Positions 6,348 to 14,542 of a DNA stretch of 21,569 nucleotides are shown here, piece after piece (positions within the stretch are counted from its first letter, which is position 1; every line of letters begins with the position of its first letter). The DNA is taken from assembly GCA_035447605.1 (NCBI GenBank), contig DAOTHJ010000027.1, positions 1 through 21,569 on the forward strand, given 5' to 3'. The notes under the pieces were generated by a model that saw nothing but the letters and a program-made list of their open reading frames with translations, was not told the DNA's origin and did no database searches. The position numbers were made by a program, and so were the translations under genes. Source of the stretch: UMGS1668 sp035447605 (GTDB lineage: Bacteria > Bacillota > Clostridia > Oscillospirales > Ruminococcaceae).

Positions 6348-7481
6348 ATGAGAAAACTTGTGGATTTCTTCAGAAAGGACCGTCGGTACGGATACCTGAC
6401 CGGCGCGGTCATGACGGCGCTGAACGTATGGATGTGGCGCTCGGAGCCCTCGAGGCTCAGTTTTCTCGGCAGCGACAGCGTGCTGCTGTATCTGCTTGCG
6501 GCTGTGTGCGGCGTGTTTGCGGTTATGGCTCTGATCGCAGGAGCCGTGAAGCTCACCCACTGGCGCAATTACGGTGAGACCGCGATGAAAAAGCCGGCCA
6601 TGCTGAAAGTGGCCCGTTATCTCTACTTCCTGGTGCTTGCCGCATTTCTCGTCACCGTGACGGATCGGATTCTGCTCGGCTTTATCAGCCTTACGGAGGA
6701 ATCTGTCGCCTCCGAAAGCAACCCGCAGGGGTTCCTTGCCTCGATGATCTACATGTTCTGGAAAGGAAGGTCGATGTTCGCCCTCGGTGTCTGGACCACG
6801 GTGCGCATCGCCCTTCTGGGCACGGCCATCGCCTTCGTGCTGGCCCTGCTGATGGTCACGCTCCGGATTCTGAAACCCGTCCGTCAGGATAACGACCTCG
6901 TGCGGTTTTTTAAGAAGGTGGGCGGCATCTTTTCGAGAATCTACATCACGGTCATCCGCGGCACGCCGATGATGGTGCAGGCGCTGATCATCTACTACGC
7001 GGGCTTCGGCCTTTTGAAGAACTCCTCCATGACGATCACCGAGATCAACTATGTGTGGAGCGCCTTTATGGCCGGCCTGATCACCGTCTCCCTCAACTCC
7101 ACGGCCTACCTCGCGGAGGTGCTCCGCGGCGGTATCGAGTCCATCGACAGCGGCCAGATGGAGGCGGCAAGGAGTCTCGGCATGACAAGTTGGCAGGCCA
7201 TGAGAAAGGTCGTCTTTCCGCAGGCGGTCAAAAACAGCATCCCCGCCATCGGCAACGAATTCATCATCAATATCAAGGATTCGTCGGTGCTCTCCGTCAT
7301 CGCCTGCTTCGATCTGATGTTCGGCACAACTTCGGTGGTCGGCATCTACTACCGTCAGCTCGAGGTCTACTGCATCGCGGCGATCACTTACCTGATCCTG
7401 ACCTGTTTCTCCTCTCTGCTAATGAAGGCCATCGCAAAAAGAATGGACACCCCCGCCAAAGATATTCCCAGTTCGAATTGA
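6348..7481 (+). CDS. amino acid ABC transporter permease with N-terminal membrane extension
   Basis: A 377 aa inner-membrane subunit of the HisM/GlnP type. The C-terminal ~230 residues hold the transport domain: YITVIRGTPMMVQALIIYYAGFG and the EAA loop EAARSLGMTSWQAMRKVVFPQA, which contacts the ATPase, followed by AIGNEFI. The usual single-domain permease is about 215-230 aa. Here about 135 extra N-terminal residues add roughly three hydrophobic segments (about 18-32, 44-66, 88-112) before the transport domain. An AGGAGG lies 5 nt before ATG 6348. It lies 63 nt after the binding-protein gene and 6 nt before the ATPase. Probably homodimeric, since only one permease gene is present. Confidence 0.92.
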   Translation: MRKLVDFFRKDRRYGYLTGAVMTALNVWMWRSEPSRLSFLGSDSVLLYLLAAVCGVFAVMALIAGAVKLTHWRNYGETAMKKPAMLKVARYLYFLVLAAFLVTVTDRILLGFISLTEESVASESNPQGFLASMIYMFWKGRSMFALGVWTTVRIALLGTAIAFVLALLMVTLRILKPVRQDNDLVRFFKKVGGIFSRIYITVIRGTPMMVQALIIYYAGFGLLKNSSMTITEINYVWSAFMAGLITVSLNSTAYLAEVLRGGIESIDSGQMEAARSLGMTSWQAMRKVVFPQAVKNSIPAIGNEFIINIKDSSVLSVIACFDLMFGTTSVVGIYYRQLEVYCIAAITYLILTCFSSLLMKAIAKRMDTPAKDIPSSN

Positions 7482-7487
7482 GGTGAC

Positions 7488-8231
7488 ATGATGGAACCGA
7501 TTCTGAAAATTGAAAAACTCGAAAAATCCTTCGGTTCGCTGAAGGTCCTGAAAGGTATCGATCTGGAGGTGTACCCGGGGGAAGTGGTGTGCATCATCGG
7601 GGCCTCCGGCTCCGGAAAATCCACCCTGCTCCGCTGCATCAACCTGCTGGAGGAGGCCGATTCCGGCAACGTCTGGTTTGAGGGCAAGGATCTGATGGAT
7701 CTCTCCACAAACCTCAACAAGCTCCGGGAACGCATCGGCATGGTATTTCAGAGCTTCAACCTCTTCGCCAACAAAAACGCGCTTGACAACTGCACCATGG
7801 CGCCGATGTCGGTGAAGCATCTCTCCCGGCAAAAGGCCGAGGAGCTTGCGGTCAAACATCTGACGACCGTGGGCCTTCAAGATTTCATCCATGCCGACAG
7901 CCGCAGGCTCTCCGGCGGGCAAAAGCAGCGCGTGGCCATTGCCCGGGCGCTGTGCATGGAGCCGGACATGATGCTCTTTGACGAGCCCACCAGCGCGCTC
8001 GACCCGGAGATTGTGGGCGAGGTGCTCGACGTCATGAAAGGGCTCGCCGGCGAGGGTATGACCATGGTGGTCGTCACCCACGAGATGGCCTTCGCAAAGG
8101 AGGTCAGCGACCGGGTGGTATTTATGGACGGCGGCGTCATTTTGGAGCAGGGCAGCCCTGCGGAGGTCTTCGGACATCCGCAGGAAGCCCGCACCAAGGA
8201 ATTTCTGAGCCGCTATCTGGAGGAAAAATGA
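7488..8231 (+). CDS. amino acid ABC transporter ATP-binding protein
   Basis: A 247 aa cytoplasmic ATPase of the GlnQ/HisP type. Walker A GASGSGKST (38-46), Q-loop FQSFNLF (87-93), signature LSGGQKQ (141-147), Walker B MMLFDEP (161-167) and switch histidine VTHEM (His198) are all present, so the nucleotide site is intact. The start is ATG 7488 behind GAGGTGA; the next codon is also ATG. It is 6 nt downstream of the permease, and its stop overlaps the start of the M20 peptidase gene by 4 nt (ATGA), so the two are coupled. It powers the lysine-riboswitch-controlled importer. Confidence 0.96.
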   Translation: MMEPILKIEKLEKSFGSLKVLKGIDLEVYPGEVVCIIGASGSGKSTLLRCINLLEEADSGNVWFEGKDLMDLSTNLNKLRERIGMVFQSFNLFANKNALDNCTMAPMSVKHLSRQKAEELAVKHLTTVGLQDFIHADSRRLSGGQKQRVAIARALCMEPDMMLFDEPTSALDPEIVGEVLDVMKGLAGEGMTMVVVTHEMAFAKEVSDRVVFMDGGVILEQGSPAEVFGHPQEARTKEFLSRYLEEK

Positions 8232-9619
8232 AGGACATTACGGAATTCTTTACGAGTGAAAGCGATTACCCGGATCTGGATTCAGACGGCGCGGCGGAGA
8301 GACTTTCCGCCGCCATCCGTTGCGTCACCGTGAACGACGGCACCGATTATGCCGGCTTCGAGGCGCTGCAAAATTTGATGAAGGAGAGCTACCCCGCCGT
8401 CCTGCGCGCGGGCAGCTTTGAGCTCATCGGACGCAGCGTGCTCATCACCATCCCCGGCAGCCATCGGGAACTGCTCCCGGCGCTCTTTATGAGCCATCAG
8501 GACGTGGTTCCCGTCGTGGCGGGTACGGAGAACGACTGGACCTATCCGGCCTTTTCCGGCGCCATCGCCGACGGCTATATCTGGGGCAGAGGGACGCTCG
8601 ACATCAAAAATCAGGTCTTCGGCATCTTTGAGGCGGCGGAATACCTGCTCTCCCGCGGCGCGCGCTTCGAGAGAACGGTGTATTTTGCCTTCGGGGAGGA
8701 CGAGGAGACCTACAACTTCGGCGCGAAGGCCATCTCCGATACGCTAAAAAGCCGCGGCGTCCGGCTGGAATTTGTGCTCGACGAGGGCGGCGGAAAGATT
8801 CAGTCCGGGGCCGCTTTCGGCGCGCCGGAAATTTCTTTCTCCCAGATCGATCTGATGGAAAAGGGCTATGCGGATCTGGAGCTCTCCGCCAAAAGCGCGG
8901 GCGGGCACTCGAGCCATCCCTTCGGCGGTACCTCTCTGGGCAGACTCTCCTGCGCCATCGCCCATATCGTGGAGCATCCGTTCCCGGCGGAGCTTTCGCC
9001 GGTTGTAAAGGGTACTTTTTCGGCGCTGGCCCCGTATATCACCGAGGAGCCGCTGAAGACACTGGCCGCAGACCTTGATAAAAACGCCTCGGCCCTCGCG
9101 GACTACTGCCTCGGAGTGCCGGAGCTCTTTCCGCTTGTGACCACCACCATCGCGCCGACCATCATCCGGGGCAGCTCCGCGGCCTGCAACGTGATGCCCC
9201 AGAACATGGAGGCGGTCGTCAACTTCCGCATTGCGGAGGGACACACCGCCGATGAAGTGATGGAGAAATGCCAAAGGGTTGTGGCCGATCCGGAGGTCTC
9301 CCTGCGGTTTTTGCAGGCGAACGACCCCTCCGCCACCGCCCGCACCGACGGCTTCGGCTATCGAACGCTCAAGGCGGCGATGAACCGGTATTTTCAGGAT
9401 GTGGTGGTCATCCCCTCCATGACGGCGGGGGCCACCGACGCCCATCACTATGAGCAGATCTGCGACACCTGCCTGCGCTGCAGCCCGTTTATGGGAAACG
9501 AGGATGAGGTTGCGAGAGGCGTGCACGGCACGGACGAGAAGCTCTCCCTGCGCGCCTATGCACAGGGCATCCGGGTGCTCATCCGCATTATGGAGACGCT
9601 CACCGAACAGAAAGCATAA
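8228..9619 (+). CDS. M20 family metallopeptidase (CPS1/PM20D1-like)
   Basis: A 463 aa di-zinc hydrolase. Visible M20 landmarks are LFMSHQDVVPV (His90, Asp92), IWGRGTLDIK (Asp125), FGEDEE (catalytic and metal Glu, 157-160), the lid region SAGGHSSHP, VLDEGGG, ATDAHHY and a C-terminal HGTDEKLS histidine. The pattern with the GTLD motif and GxDEE is that of carboxypeptidase S / PM20D1-type enzymes rather than DapE or ArgE, although those are the next candidates. No signal peptide is seen, so it acts in the cytoplasm. It overlaps the ATPase stop by 4 nt and is the last gene of the lysine-riboswitch operon. It probably frees lysine from an imported peptide or N-acyl form (inference). Confidence 0.9.
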   Translation: MKDITEFFTSESDYPDLDSDGAAERLSAAIRCVTVNDGTDYAGFEALQNLMKESYPAVLRAGSFELIGRSVLITIPGSHRELLPALFMSHQDVVPVVAGTENDWTYPAFSGAIADGYIWGRGTLDIKNQVFGIFEAAEYLLSRGARFERTVYFAFGEDEETYNFGAKAISDTLKSRGVRLEFVLDEGGGKIQSGAAFGAPEISFSQIDLMEKGYADLELSAKSAGGHSSHPFGGTSLGRLSCAIAHIVEHPFPAELSPVVKGTFSALAPYITEEPLKTLAADLDKNASALADYCLGVPELFPLVTTTIAPTIIRGSSAACNVMPQNMEAVVNFRIAEGHTADEVMEKCQRVVADPEVSLRFLQANDPSATARTDGFGYRTLKAAMNRYFQDVVVIPSMTAGATDAHHYEQICDTCLRCSPFMGNEDEVARGVHGTDEKLSLRAYAQGIRVLIRIMETLTEQKA

Positions 9620-9710
9620 AACGCGCAGAAAGCCCTCTCTCCGGGAACTTTTGCATGCGCTTGGCTTGAAACAAAGGAGCCGTGGGTTTCAATTCCGGCA
9701 CCTCGAACAG

Positions 9711-9748
9711 AAAGACATACCCCCCGTCAAAGGGAAGGTATGTCTTTT
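9711..9748 (+). terminator. terminator of the lysine transport operon
   Basis: An 11 bp stem (9711-9721 with 9737-9747) has a 15 nt loop and is followed by TATTAT. It lies about 90 nt after the M20 peptidase stop. Confidence 0.8.
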
Positions 9749-9761
9749 ATTATGGGGAAAA

Positions 9762-9779
9762 GCATGGTATAATCCATGC
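9762..9779 (+). promoter_or_regulatory. TATAAT box enclosed by an inverted repeat upstream of the HD gene
   Basis: GCATGG (9762-9767) and CCATGC (9774-9779) are perfect inverted arms enclosing a perfect -10 TATAAT (9768-9773). No good -35 box is visible at 16-18 bp upstream, where the preceding operon's terminator lies. It may be an activator-dependent promoter or an operator for the HD-domain gene, about 65 nt downstream. Confidence 0.45.
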
Positions 9780-9842
9780 AAGGATAACAGGAGAAGCAGG
9801 CAAAACGGCCATGGAATCGTCGATTTCCGGAGGTGAAATACG

Positions 9843-10520
9843 CTGGATTTACAGACTTATAAGATGCTCGAACAATATATGCTCACATGTATGGACGACA
9901 GCGCGCATGACAAAGACCACATCTACCGGGTTTTATATGTTGCGCTGGATATCGCAAGCTATGAGAACCCCATCGATTACGACGTACTCATCTGCGCCTG
10001 TTTGCTTCATGACATTGGCCGGCGGGAGCAGTTTGAAAACCCTCAATTATGCCACGCCGCCGTCGGCTCGGAAAAAGCATATGCGTTTTTAGTCTCCGAA
10101 GGCTTTGAACACGAATATGCGGAAAAAGTGAAGGCCTGCATAAAGACGCATCGTTTTCGCAGCGATTCGCCGCCCCAAAGCATCGAGGCAAAAATCTTGT
10201 TCGATGCGGATAAGATCGATGTCATCGGGACGCTTGGCATTGCGCGCACCATCTTCTATAAGGGACAAGTATCCGAACCGCTTTACTCGCTGCTGCCGGA
10301 TGGGCAAGTATCCGACGGTTCCAAGGATCCATTGCCTTCCTTTTTTCAGGAATATAAGTACAAACTGGAGAACCTCTATACTCGCTTTTACACAAATCGC
10401 GGCGCCGAAATCGCGGCAGAGCGCCAGGCATCCGCAAAAGCTTTTTATGAGAATATGCTGCGCGAAGTGCAATCCTCATACAAGGTTGGACAAAACTTGC
10501 TGTTGAATCATATTGATTAA
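9843..10520 (+). CDS. HD-domain phosphohydrolase, likely CTG start
   Basis: A soluble protein of about 225 aa of the HD superfamily. Metal and catalytic residues are visible: the early histidines of SAHDKDHIYR, the central LLHDIGRRE, the THRF histidine and DADKIDVIG. Such proteins hydrolyse phosphomonoesters, nucleotides or cyclic nucleotides with bound metal; the substrate cannot be told. Start: a perfect GGAGGTGA (9829-9836) lies 6 nt before an in-frame CTG at 9843 (L/M-DLQTYK-M...). The first in-frame ATG (9864) is 27 nt from that site with nothing better nearby, so CTG is preferred. The ATG would give 218 aa. It is monocistronic, with its own terminator. Confidence 0.85.
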   Translation: MDLQTYKMLEQYMLTCMDDSAHDKDHIYRVLYVALDIASYENPIDYDVLICACLLHDIGRREQFENPQLCHAAVGSEKAYAFLVSEGFEHEYAEKVKACIKTHRFRSDSPPQSIEAKILFDADKIDVIGTLGIARTIFYKGQVSEPLYSLLPDGQVSDGSKDPLPSFFQEYKYKLENLYTRFYTNRGAEIAAERQASAKAFYENMLREVQSSYKVGQNLLLNHID

Positions 10521-10591
10521 AATATAAAAATCGATAAAAGTCTGTCGAGAATGTTTTTAGCAAAAGCAATCTTTTTCACCCTATTGCCTTA

Positions 10592-10630
10592 AACCCCCGC
10601 ACCGTTTTGACAACGATGCGGGGGTTTTTA
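10592..10630 (+). terminator. terminator of the HD-domain gene
   Basis: A 10 bp GC-rich stem (10592-10601 with 10617-10626) has an inner CGTT/AACG extension (10603-10606 with 10612-10615) and is followed by a T run. Confidence 0.9.
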
Positions 10631-10884
10631 TTGTCATCCGGAGTTTTTTTCCAAGTTCGGCGGCGGCTTTGTTTCACGTTTTTCGGACTCAGCGTCTTTA
10701 TTGGCTTCTTCCCGAGAAACATCTTGTCCGGGCCTGGCGCACAGTCTGCGGAAAAAAATCCACAATGCCCGACGATATCTCTTATATTTTCCGGTGCTCA
10801 AACCGCAGGGCTCCCCTTTCCCTTCCAAATGAATCTGCGCCCATCAAAACCGGGAACTATTTTCCTTTTTTTGCCAAATTTCAA
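10631..10884. other. intergenic stretch without a convincing gene
   Basis: No ORF with a ribosome binding site and plausible composition is seen on either strand. A 64 aa minus-strand frame (10634-10828) lacks recognisable features and is not called. The stretch has several T-rich runs on the plus strand but no clear hairpin. Confidence 0.5.
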
Positions 10885-10913
10885 TTGACAAATATTTGAT
10901 TGTATGACATAAT
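10885..10913 (+). promoter_or_regulatory. sigma-A promoter of the secreted phosphoesterase gene
   Basis: TTGACA (10885-10890) and CATAAT (10908-10913) are 17 bp apart. The expected start near 10920 leaves an unusually long leader of about 220 nt before the ATG at 11139. Confidence 0.75.
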
Positions 10914-10980
10914 TTTCCAGTAGGTTGTCCATTCTTGCTTTATAAAATGCAGAAAGACGGGGACGCAAATCTCGAGAATC

Positions 10981-11019
10981 CGGCCTCATTAAAAGATCTG
11001 ATGCCGTTTTTTTATTTTT
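10981..11019 (+). terminator. attenuator-like hairpin in the phosphoesterase leader
   Basis: An 8 nt stem with one mismatch (10981-10988 with 10999-11006) is followed by seven T, A, then five T. It lies about 60 nt after the predicted transcription start and 120 nt before the gene, so it would stop transcripts early unless regulated. The sequence just upstream (GAAAG at 10952, GGACGCAAA at 10961, CCGGCC at 10980) resembles parts of the cyclic-di-GMP-I (GEMM) consensus, but a complete aptamer is not visible. Confidence 0.55.
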
Positions 11020-11138
11020 GCGTTCTGTTCGTCATGTTCTGCGAAAATCCACGGTACATTTCAACCACATTGCTCTGTTCACGGTTTCCAACACTTGGCG
11101 AGGATGAGAGGACAAACTGAAAGGAGAAAACAGGATTT

Positions 11139-13227
11139 ATGAAAAGAAGGTTCGGTTTAAAGGCTTTGGCCGTCCTATTGACGGTGATGATGCTGTCGGC
11201 GTTGCTGCCGATTACGGTATTGGCAGATTCAGCAACGACCTTTATCGGCATCACCTCGGATGTCCACGGATCGTATACAAATATTTCAACGTGGCTCAGC
11301 AGCAACAACGACGGCTCGCTGGAATATGTGGTCTTTGGAGGCGATATTGGTTCGATGTACTGGAAAACCAGCGCAGCCGAACTCGATACGATCAGCACCA
11401 ACACATCCTACGCCTCCGACGGTGACCAGACCGTCGGGAAGATCAACGATTTGATCGATGCGCAGTATCCGGATACGACACCCGTCTATACCATGGGCAA
11501 TCACGACTGGTATATCGGTTCCATGGGCGTTTATGCCAATGCCGGCACGTTATCGTTCCAGCCGATCACCGGTTGTGCCCGGACAGGCATCCAGAACGAT
11601 CCGGACAGCGACGGCTTCACGATCTATACGTTGGGTGCCGCAAACGGCAATTCCTCCCCTTGCCTTTTCTCGGAGGACGATATTGCCGATCTGGAAACGG
11701 AGCTGGCGGGCGCGGATCCGGGCGAACCCTTCTTTATCATTTCGCATTTCCCGCTTCATTATGGGAGCAGCCGCACCGGGCAGAACAGCAGCGAACTGAT
11801 TGATCTGCTCAACGGTTACCCGAATGTATTTTTCTTTTGGGGGCACAATCATCACTCTGGGGAATCGCTGCTGAATACCATCAAAATCGCGGGCGATACC
11901 ATTGTTCCTTCGGATGCGACGAGCACAACCAAGACGCTGAATTTCACCTATGCCAATTCCAGCCACATGGGCAGCGGTGACTCCATCAACGGCACCGGTG
12001 TCCTTGTTGAAATTACAGACAACGGCGATGCTTCTTCGGTCACGCTGACCTATAAGGACATGAACGGAAGCTCGGTCGGCTCGTCTGTGACCGTGGATCT
12101 CGGCGCCGCGGGCAGCGAGATTTCAGCCGTTGCGGTCACCGGCATCGCCTCCCCGGCGGCAGATGCCGCACCGGATACCGATGCTGCCGTTTCCACCGGC
12201 GGCGTCACCGCTTCCGCCGTATCATGGCTTGTGGGTGGCGTGCCCTTTACCGGTGCAGCCTTTGCCGAAGGCGTGGCATATACCGCGCAGGTGACGCTGA
12301 CAGCAACCGGCAGCAGAGTCTTTACCGCGTCGACCTCGGCCACCGTAAACGGAAAAGAAGCGACATCGGTGACGTTAAATCTTGACGGAACCCTTGACGT
12401 AACCTATGATTTCCCGCAGGCGGCCGAGTCGTCGCTGACATACACAAAGGTGTCGTCGGTCAGCGACGGGCATCAGTATGCCATCGTCATAGACAGCGTC
12501 GCCATGAACAATACGGCGCAGACGGGCTCCACCTCGTATTACAGCTATGTGGGCCTCGGATATACGGCTCCGGATATCAGCTCCGACGGCAATACGCTGA
12601 CCTTTGACTCGGCAGACGATGCGGAAGCCGCCACATGGACTTTTGAGACCACCGGCAACGCGGACGAATGGGTAATTTCAAATGAAGGCTCCTATCTCTA
12701 TGCTTCGCAGTCCAGATCCCTTATGCTGGATTCCACAAGCAGCACTCCTTGGACATTCGGAACGCTGAACGGGAATTCCCAACTATATTCCACCCTCTAT
12801 GACAGCACCGACGACGAAGATGTCACCTGCAAGCTATACCTCCTGCAGATCCACTTCCGTCACGCTCAGCTCGTCCCAACTGAACTCGCTGGATGCGGAT
12901 AAGGATATCCTTGTGAGATATAAGGCCACGCTGAGGGCCGATGCAAGCGACAACCAGTTTATCGACCTGCTCGCAGGGGAAGATCTGCCCGATACCGTAA
13001 CCGGCGACGACACTTCCAACAAAATGAGCGGTATGGTCCAGAACACCATGGAGTACTCCACCAACGGCAGGACTTGGACCAAATATACCGGCAAACTTCC
13101 CAACCTGGCGGGCAACATCACCATCTATGTCAGAATGTGCGCCTACGACAACACGATGCCCGGCGAAGCCGAATCCTTTGTCTTCACCAGAAAATCCTAT
13201 ATGATCTTTTGGTTCTGGTACCGGTAA
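11139..13227 (+). pseudogene. secreted calcineurin-like metallophosphoesterase, frameshifted and probably truncated
   Basis: Frame 1 encodes 587 aa. It has a signal peptide (1-29, cut after VLA) and a calcineurin-like domain with all metal motifs: SDVHG (Asp41, His43), GGD (69), MGNHDW (121-123), SHFPLH (His203) and GHNHH (235-239). An Ala/Thr-rich beta domain (about 330-425) and a beta-trefoil-like domain (about 433-570) follow. After CKLYLL (about 12843) the sense frame changes by one nucleotide. The other frame continues as STSVTLSSSQLNSLDADKD, a further beta-sandwich ending at 13227 in an odd SYMIFWFWYR tail that suggests 3' truncation. The frame-1 stop is at 12900. No slippery heptamer is seen at the junction, so mutation, assembly error or deletion is likelier than programmed frameshifting. 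The catalytic domain could still be made and exported. Confidence 0.75.
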
Positions 13228-13380
13228 GGCTGCCTGAAGAAAGGTTAAAATGTAGAAAATATCTCCATTCCGGAACAGGCATACCCGCATAGGATAAAAC
13301 CGCGGAAACAGGGCACCAATTCCGGCTTCATTCTTCATATCCGGGAAGCCGCACGTTCAAACTTAGCCTCCGAACCTAAA

Positions 13381-13410
13381 AAAGGCCGCCGATTGATACC
13401 GGCGGTCTTT
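13381..13410. terminator. bidirectional terminator between phosphoesterase and the S-component fusion gene
   Basis: An 11 bp stem (13381-13391 with 13400-13410, one wobble) has an 8 nt loop. It ends in TTTTGTTT on the plus strand and in a run of T on the minus strand. It lies between convergent genes. Confidence 0.85.
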
Positions 13411-13418
13411 TGTTTGGT

Positions 13419-14441
13419 CTATTTTATATGGATTTCCGGGCGGGGATCTCCGCAGAGCCACCGAATACGAACCACGGGATAAAAGTTATCCCTTATTTTG
13501 CTCCGGAGTTCCTCCAGCCTTTTCTTCAGCGCCACAAGTCCCTCCGCCGGGTCGTCGATTTCCATCACGGCCTGCTCCATCGGACAGATGCCGCCGCCCG
13601 TGCGGTCCGTGATGATCTCCACCAGCGTATCCGACGCGGTGGAAATATGGTGTGCCTTCAAATAGGCCTCGGCGCTTTTACTCATCGTGACGCCGTAGCA
13701 GCTCTTTGCGCCGCCGAGAACGAACACCATCGCGGCGGCCTTTCCGACGATCTTGTCGACGACGGAGACATCCTTCAGCGCGCCTTCTTCATAAAGCTGG
13801 ATCACCGGCCCGATCCCCATGCCCGTGCCCGTGCGGACGATGCGGTTCTCCCGGATGACCACGCAGGTGGCCGTGCCCTCGCGGATCAGGTTGACCGCCG
13901 AGCGCAGCGTATCCTCCCCGGGACGGAAGCGCCGCAGGGCCTCCACGACCGCCGGAATCAGCAGAAACTGAATGACGATGCCCGGCAGGCCGGTCGTCAC
14001 CGCCGCCAGAACGGGCAGCGCCTTGAGTTCTCCAAACGCGGCGGCAAGGGCCTCGAACATGGCCCAGTAGGAAATACGACCGCAGAGCATTGCCGTGGCA
14101 AGCGTCGGCAATACGCCGAATTTTTTTCTGCCGAGCGGTGTCTTCCAAAAAAGCAGGCCGCTGACAAGACCGTAGGTGGTAAGCTCGGCCGTCATGATCG
14201 GCAGCATCGGAAACGCGGCCGGCATCCCGGTCAGCAGGGTGTTCAGCGCCGGCGTCAGCAGCCCGCAGAACGCGCCGTACAGCGGGCCGCAGAGAAATCC
14301 GGCCAGCAGCACCGGGATATGCATCGGCAGGAGCACGGTTCCCTGCACGCCGAGGCCGTGCGCAAAGGCGAACGGCAGCAGCAGGCCGGCAGCCATCAGC
14401 ATTCCGGCGACGGTGAGTTTCTGTGTGTTTGTACGGATCAT
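13419..14441 (-). CDS. ECF-type S component fused to a DUF1893 domain
   Basis: A 340 aa two-part protein. Residues 1-170 are a hydrophobic domain with about five to six membrane segments. It contains LLPMHIPVLLAGFLCGPLYGAFCG and LLTPALNTLLTGMPAAFPML, the pattern of energy-coupling-factor (ECF) vitamin transporter S components. Residues 182-312 are a soluble DUF1893 domain, the family of Thermotoga TM1506 with a cytidine-deaminase-like fold: LIREGTATCVVIRENRIVRTG, VVDKIVGKAAAMVFVLGGA and GGGICPMEQAV with its CPxE signature. ATG 14441 follows AGGGGG at about 7 nt; an upstream in-frame start at 14519 lacks a site and adds an unlikely leader. No ECF ATPase or T component is nearby, so a shared module elsewhere would be needed. 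The substrate is unknown. Confidence 0.85.
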   Translation of the reverse strand: MIRTNTQKLTVAGMLMAAGLLLPFAFAHGLGVQGTVLLPMHIPVLLAGFLCGPLYGAFCGLLTPALNTLLTGMPAAFPMLPIMTAELTTYGLVSGLLFWKTPLGRKKFGVLPTLATAMLCGRISYWAMFEALAAAFGELKALPVLAAVTTGLPGIVIQFLLIPAVVEALRRFRPGEDTLRSAVNLIREGTATCVVIRENRIVRTGTGMGIGPVIQLYEEGALKDVSVVDKIVGKAAAMVFVLGGAKSCYGVTMSKSAEAYLKAHHISTASDTLVEIITDRTGGGICPMEQAVMEIDDPAEGLVALKKRLEELRSKIRDNFYPVVRIRWLCGDPRPEIHIK

Positions 14442-14542
14442 AAAGCGGCCCCCTATGAACAATACCGGTTTTTCGGCGGAAACGATATCTTTAAGCGGAA
14501 ATATCACCGACCGAAGCACCGATCTGCAATCGAAAACAAATT

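Noticed and set aside
5367..6560. Minus-strand open frame (397 codons) opposite the binding lipoprotein gene
   Set aside because: Antisense shadow. Composition is dominated by Gly/His/Val/Asp, with no motif, and it overlaps the riboswitch terminator.
10634..10828. 64-codon minus-strand frame in the gap after the HD gene
   Set aside because: No ribosome binding site, promoter or recognisable feature; charged, proline-rich sequence of the kind found in chance frames.
10915..11020. A complete cyclic-di-GMP-I riboswitch
   Set aside because: Only three short blocks of the consensus are present. The 5' GGGCAAACC-like strand, the pairing around GAAAG and the 3' half are not found, so it is listed only as a possibility in the findings.
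12835..12860. Programmed ribosomal frameshift in the phosphoesterase gene
   Set aside because: No slippery heptamer, poly-A/T run, internal Shine-Dalgarno or downstream stem was seen at the frame switch.
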